Assembly (NCBI GenBank): GCA_016302435.1
Contig: JAEDNQ010000131.1
Coordinates: 1-6,181, forward strand
DNA: 6,181 bases
Source: Bacteroidaceae bacterium
GTDB lineage: Bacteria > Bacteroidota > Bacteroidia > Bacteroidales > Bacteroidaceae
Direction of reading: 5' to 3'
Under the pieces are notes generated by a model, which saw nothing but the letters and a program-made list of their open reading frames with translations, did no database searches and was not told where the DNA came from. Both the position numbers and the translations under genes were made by a program. Shown piece after piece: positions 5,613 to 6,181 of the stretch (positions within the stretch are counted from its first letter, which is position 1; the number at the start of each line of letters is the position of its first letter).

Positions 5613-6181
5613 ATGCCAACAGACACTCCATCCGAATTATCCCCGAAACACAAACACCCCAACGACATTCCCCAGTGGTTTGTGATGAAGGTGAGCCGCA
5701 AAGAGCAGCTTGCCGTAGACGTCATGACCAAAGCAGGCCTCCGCTTCTTTTTCCCCACAGTGCAGAGCGACTCCACCCTGAACGGCAAGAAAGTCATCAC
5801 AGAACGTCCCCTCATTCCCAACACCATCTTTGTCTATTCTTCCTTCACCGTCATCAATACCATAAAAAAACTCAACAGCTTCATCACCTACAGCTACACC
5901 AAGGATGGCAACTCCTACAAGATACTCCATGTCCCAGAACAGGAGATGGAACGCTTCATAGATGCAGCCACAAAGATGAAGACCGACATCCACTATTTCC
6001 GTCCCGACGAGGTAGAGCTGAAGAAAGGAGACAGAGTGCTCATCGTGGGCGGCATCTTTGACGGCCAAGAAGGCATCCTCCTCAAGGCCAAAGGCAGAGC
6101 CAAGCGCATGTTCCTTATCAACTTCGAGATGCTCGGAGCCCTTGGCACACATATCGCACCCGAGTTTGTGCGTATCATAAA
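5613..6181 (+). CDS. NusG-like (UpxY-type) transcription antiterminator, 3' end outside window
   Basis: NusG-family elongation factor paralogue that probably binds RNA polymerase and lets it read through a specific long operon. 189 complete codons are visible and the frame is still open at the edge. Residues 21-120 form the NGN domain, beginning with the conserved QWFVMKVSRKEQLAV, including RPLIPNTIFVYSSF (65-78) and the HVPEQEMERFI helix start (106-116). A KOW motif follows at about 137-170 (LKKGDRVLIVGGIFDGQEG, then a basic strand GRAKRMFLINF). The end APEFVRII resembles family C-termini, so few residues are likely missing. The start at 5613 is the first ATG after an in-frame stop at 5574-5576; Met25 would remove the conserved Trp22. 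An N-terminal tail of about 20 residues (MPTDTPSELSPKHKHPNDIP) precedes the NGN fold. In Bacteroidales such paralogues commonly head capsule or exopolysaccharide operons; what follows here is not visible. Confidence 0.85.
   Translation, partial: MPTDTPSELSPKHKHPNDIPQWFVMKVSRKEQLAVDVMTKAGLRFFFPTVQSDSTLNGKKVITERPLIPNTIFVYSSFTVINTIKKLNSFITYSYTKDGNSYKILHVPEQEMERFIDAATKMKTDIHYFRPDEVELKKGDRVLIVGGIFDGQEGILLKAKGRAKRMFLINFEMLGALGTHIAPEFVRII

Noticed and set aside
5399..5827. A 142-codon leftward open frame spanning the NusG-like start and promoter
   Set aside because: It overlaps the NusG-like coding start and the intergenic region, has no family features, and would begin inside a well-supported gene.
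5637..6152. A 171-codon leftward open frame at the right end
   Set aside because: It is antisense to the NusG-like gene, which has recognizable NGN and KOW motifs across the same bases.

Overview
The window looks like chromosomal DNA of a gut- or rumen-type Bacteroidales bacterium, most likely Prevotellaceae. The reasons are the protein families present (a short Bacteroidetes-type MerR regulator, two secreted carbohydrate-active enzymes, a NusG/UpxY-like antiterminator). A-rich leaders without Shine-Dalgarno sequences and several TAnnTTTG boxes, the -7 element of Bacteroidetes promoters, point the same way. The genus is an inference; no rRNA or marker gene is present.

Layout from left to right. 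(1) 1-294 (+): the 3' part of a MerR-family regulator cut by the window edge. (2) 295-455: a convergent gap with a strong bidirectional terminator hairpin. (3) 456-1517 (-): a secreted SGNH/sialate-O-acetylesterase-like carbohydrate esterase with a lysine-rich tail encoded by a 24-bp tandem repeat. (4) 1518-1816: a divergent control region with closely packed candidate promoters, a small inverted repeat and a 17-bp direct repeat. (5) 1817-2527 (+): a methylthioadenosine/S-adenosylhomocysteine nucleosidase-like enzyme resembling the plant form. (6) 2528-2641: a convergent gap with three imperfect repeats of about 27 bp. (7) 2642-5248 (-): a large secreted GH106-type alpha-L-rhamnosidase candidate. 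(8) 5249-5612: a divergent control region with a candidate promoter for each flanking gene and a hairpin/U-tract in the predicted glycosidase leader. (9) 5613-6181 (+): a NusG-like (UpxY-type) antiterminator gene, open at the right edge.

The esterase and the rhamnosidase candidate could both act on acetylated, rhamnose-containing plant polysaccharide such as pectin. They are separately promoted, separated by a housekeeping nucleosidase, and no SusC/SusD, regulator or transporter of a polysaccharide utilization locus is in view. Genes alternate in strand, so each is probably its own transcription unit. The NusG-like gene may open a surface polysaccharide locus beyond the right edge. I see no mobile element, CRISPR array, tRNA or rRNA, and no convincing novel multi-gene system. 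The points most worth checking are a Cys in place of the usual Glu in the esterase HQGE motif, the repeat-encoded basic tail, the plant-like nucleosidase, and the small control-region structures.
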